A stretch of 64,000 nt of DNA from Epiperipatus broadwayi. Lineage: Eukaryota; Onychophora; Udeonychophora; Euonychophora; Peripatidae. The stretch lies in NCBI GenBank assembly GCA_028023455.1, contig JAQFVV010006271.1, positions 4,312,173 to 4,376,172 of the forward strand, read 5' to 3'. The notes beneath the pieces are model-generated. The model saw only the letters and a list, made by a program, of their open reading frames with translations. It was not told where the DNA came from and did not search any database. Positions 63,600 through 64,000 of this stretch are shown here, piece by piece. The stretch's first letter is position 1. The number at the start of each line of letters is the position of its first letter. The position numbers and the translations under genes were made by a program.

Positions 63600-64000
63600 C
63601 ACTGAAGCTAAACTCTCCTTATAGTAGCACCATCAGGTGCAAGACATAGTAATCAATGGATGCAAGAAGACTTGTGAATAATAGTTTTATTTCATTACCT
63701 ACCCATCCAATATCTCCAGACCAGTTTTCAGCCTGTGGCTTTCATCAGTGAGAAGCCTTGAATCTAAGAGCACAGCATTTAGATCTTTGAATCTCAAATG
63801 TATAATACTTAAAATCCATATCTATTATCTATCATCCAATATCTCCAGAATAGTCTCCATCATGTGACTTTGATTAGTGAAAAGCCTTAGATGTGACAGC
63901 ACTGCATCTAGATCTCATGATCTAATGTAACCTTCAAGCAGCCACATCTTACATTATTAGCTGATCAGCTAAATCTAGGTGCAGTGCTCTCAGATCCAAG
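63600..64000. repeat. Second copy of the long foldback family, cut by window end
   Basis: Shares taatcaatggatgcaagaag, tccaatatctccaga, tcatcagtgagaag and gcactgcatctagatc with the left arm at 60.9 kb. Here the tccaatatctccaga block is tandemly duplicated (63709 and 63838, about 129 bp apart). From 63969 the inverted arm starts (aggtgcagtgctctcagat) and runs off the window. Confidence 0.78.

Overview
This is a strongly AT-rich stretch of an animal nuclear genome, most likely an invertebrate. It has long (TA)n and (AAT)n microsatellites and no bacterial-style gene packing. The recognisable content is retrotransposons of three kinds: Penelope-like elements with GIY-YIG endonucleases, RTE-type LINEs, and a Ty3/gypsy element. 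From memory, the Ty3 pol resembles lineages seen in arthropod genomes, but that is a weak taxonomic hint and I do not name a species. The only piece that looks like a host gene is one short terminal exon encoding a cysteine-rich peptide (7048-7184, + strand).

Layout. At 0.3-0.9 kb there is an unassigned island richer in GC and CpG, with a duplicated TATA-like repeat. At 1.5-3.1 kb is a decayed, 5'-truncated LINE. At 5.4 kb is a GIY-YIG domain remnant of a Penelope-like element, followed by a tandem duplication of about 0.3 kb and then the cysteine-rich exon. At 7.8-8.06 kb a foldback repeat abuts the 3' end of a nearly full-length RTE LINE (8.06-11.33 kb, minus strand). At 11.8-17.5 kb are two minus-strand remnants of a second Penelope-like family, a terminal-inverted-repeat element, a minisatellite and plain AT-rich DNA. 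One of these Penelope remnants carries a huge (AAT)n expansion between its RT and endonuclease parts.

The centrepiece is at 18,978-34,235: a 15.3 kb Ty3/gypsy-type LTR retrotransposon on the minus strand. Its two long terminal repeats are about 4.47 and 4.49 kb and flank only about 6.3 kb of internal DNA. PBS, coiled-coil gag, protease, RT, RNase H, integrase and polypurine tract are all identifiable. The gag/pol junction has a canonical-looking -1 slippery heptamer. The pol region is broken by frameshifts, a stop and substitutions in the RT active site. A diverged solo LTR of the same family (4.76 kb) lies at 41,928-46,684.

Between them, at 36.3-41.9 kb, is a compound Penelope-like array: one near-complete copy, a tandem 3' fragment and an inverted copy. 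A second RTE LINE (plus strand) occupies 46.8-49.98 kb. The last 14 kb is mostly unassigned AT-rich DNA with several foldback (long inverted repeat) elements at 53.4, 58.2, 60.9 and 63.6 kb, plus palindromic (TA)n tracts.

All element proteins here are interrupted, so the window reads as a nested retrotransposon graveyard. (TA)n tracts recur at element boundaries. Composition, divergence and homology statements are by eye; no alignment or database search was run.
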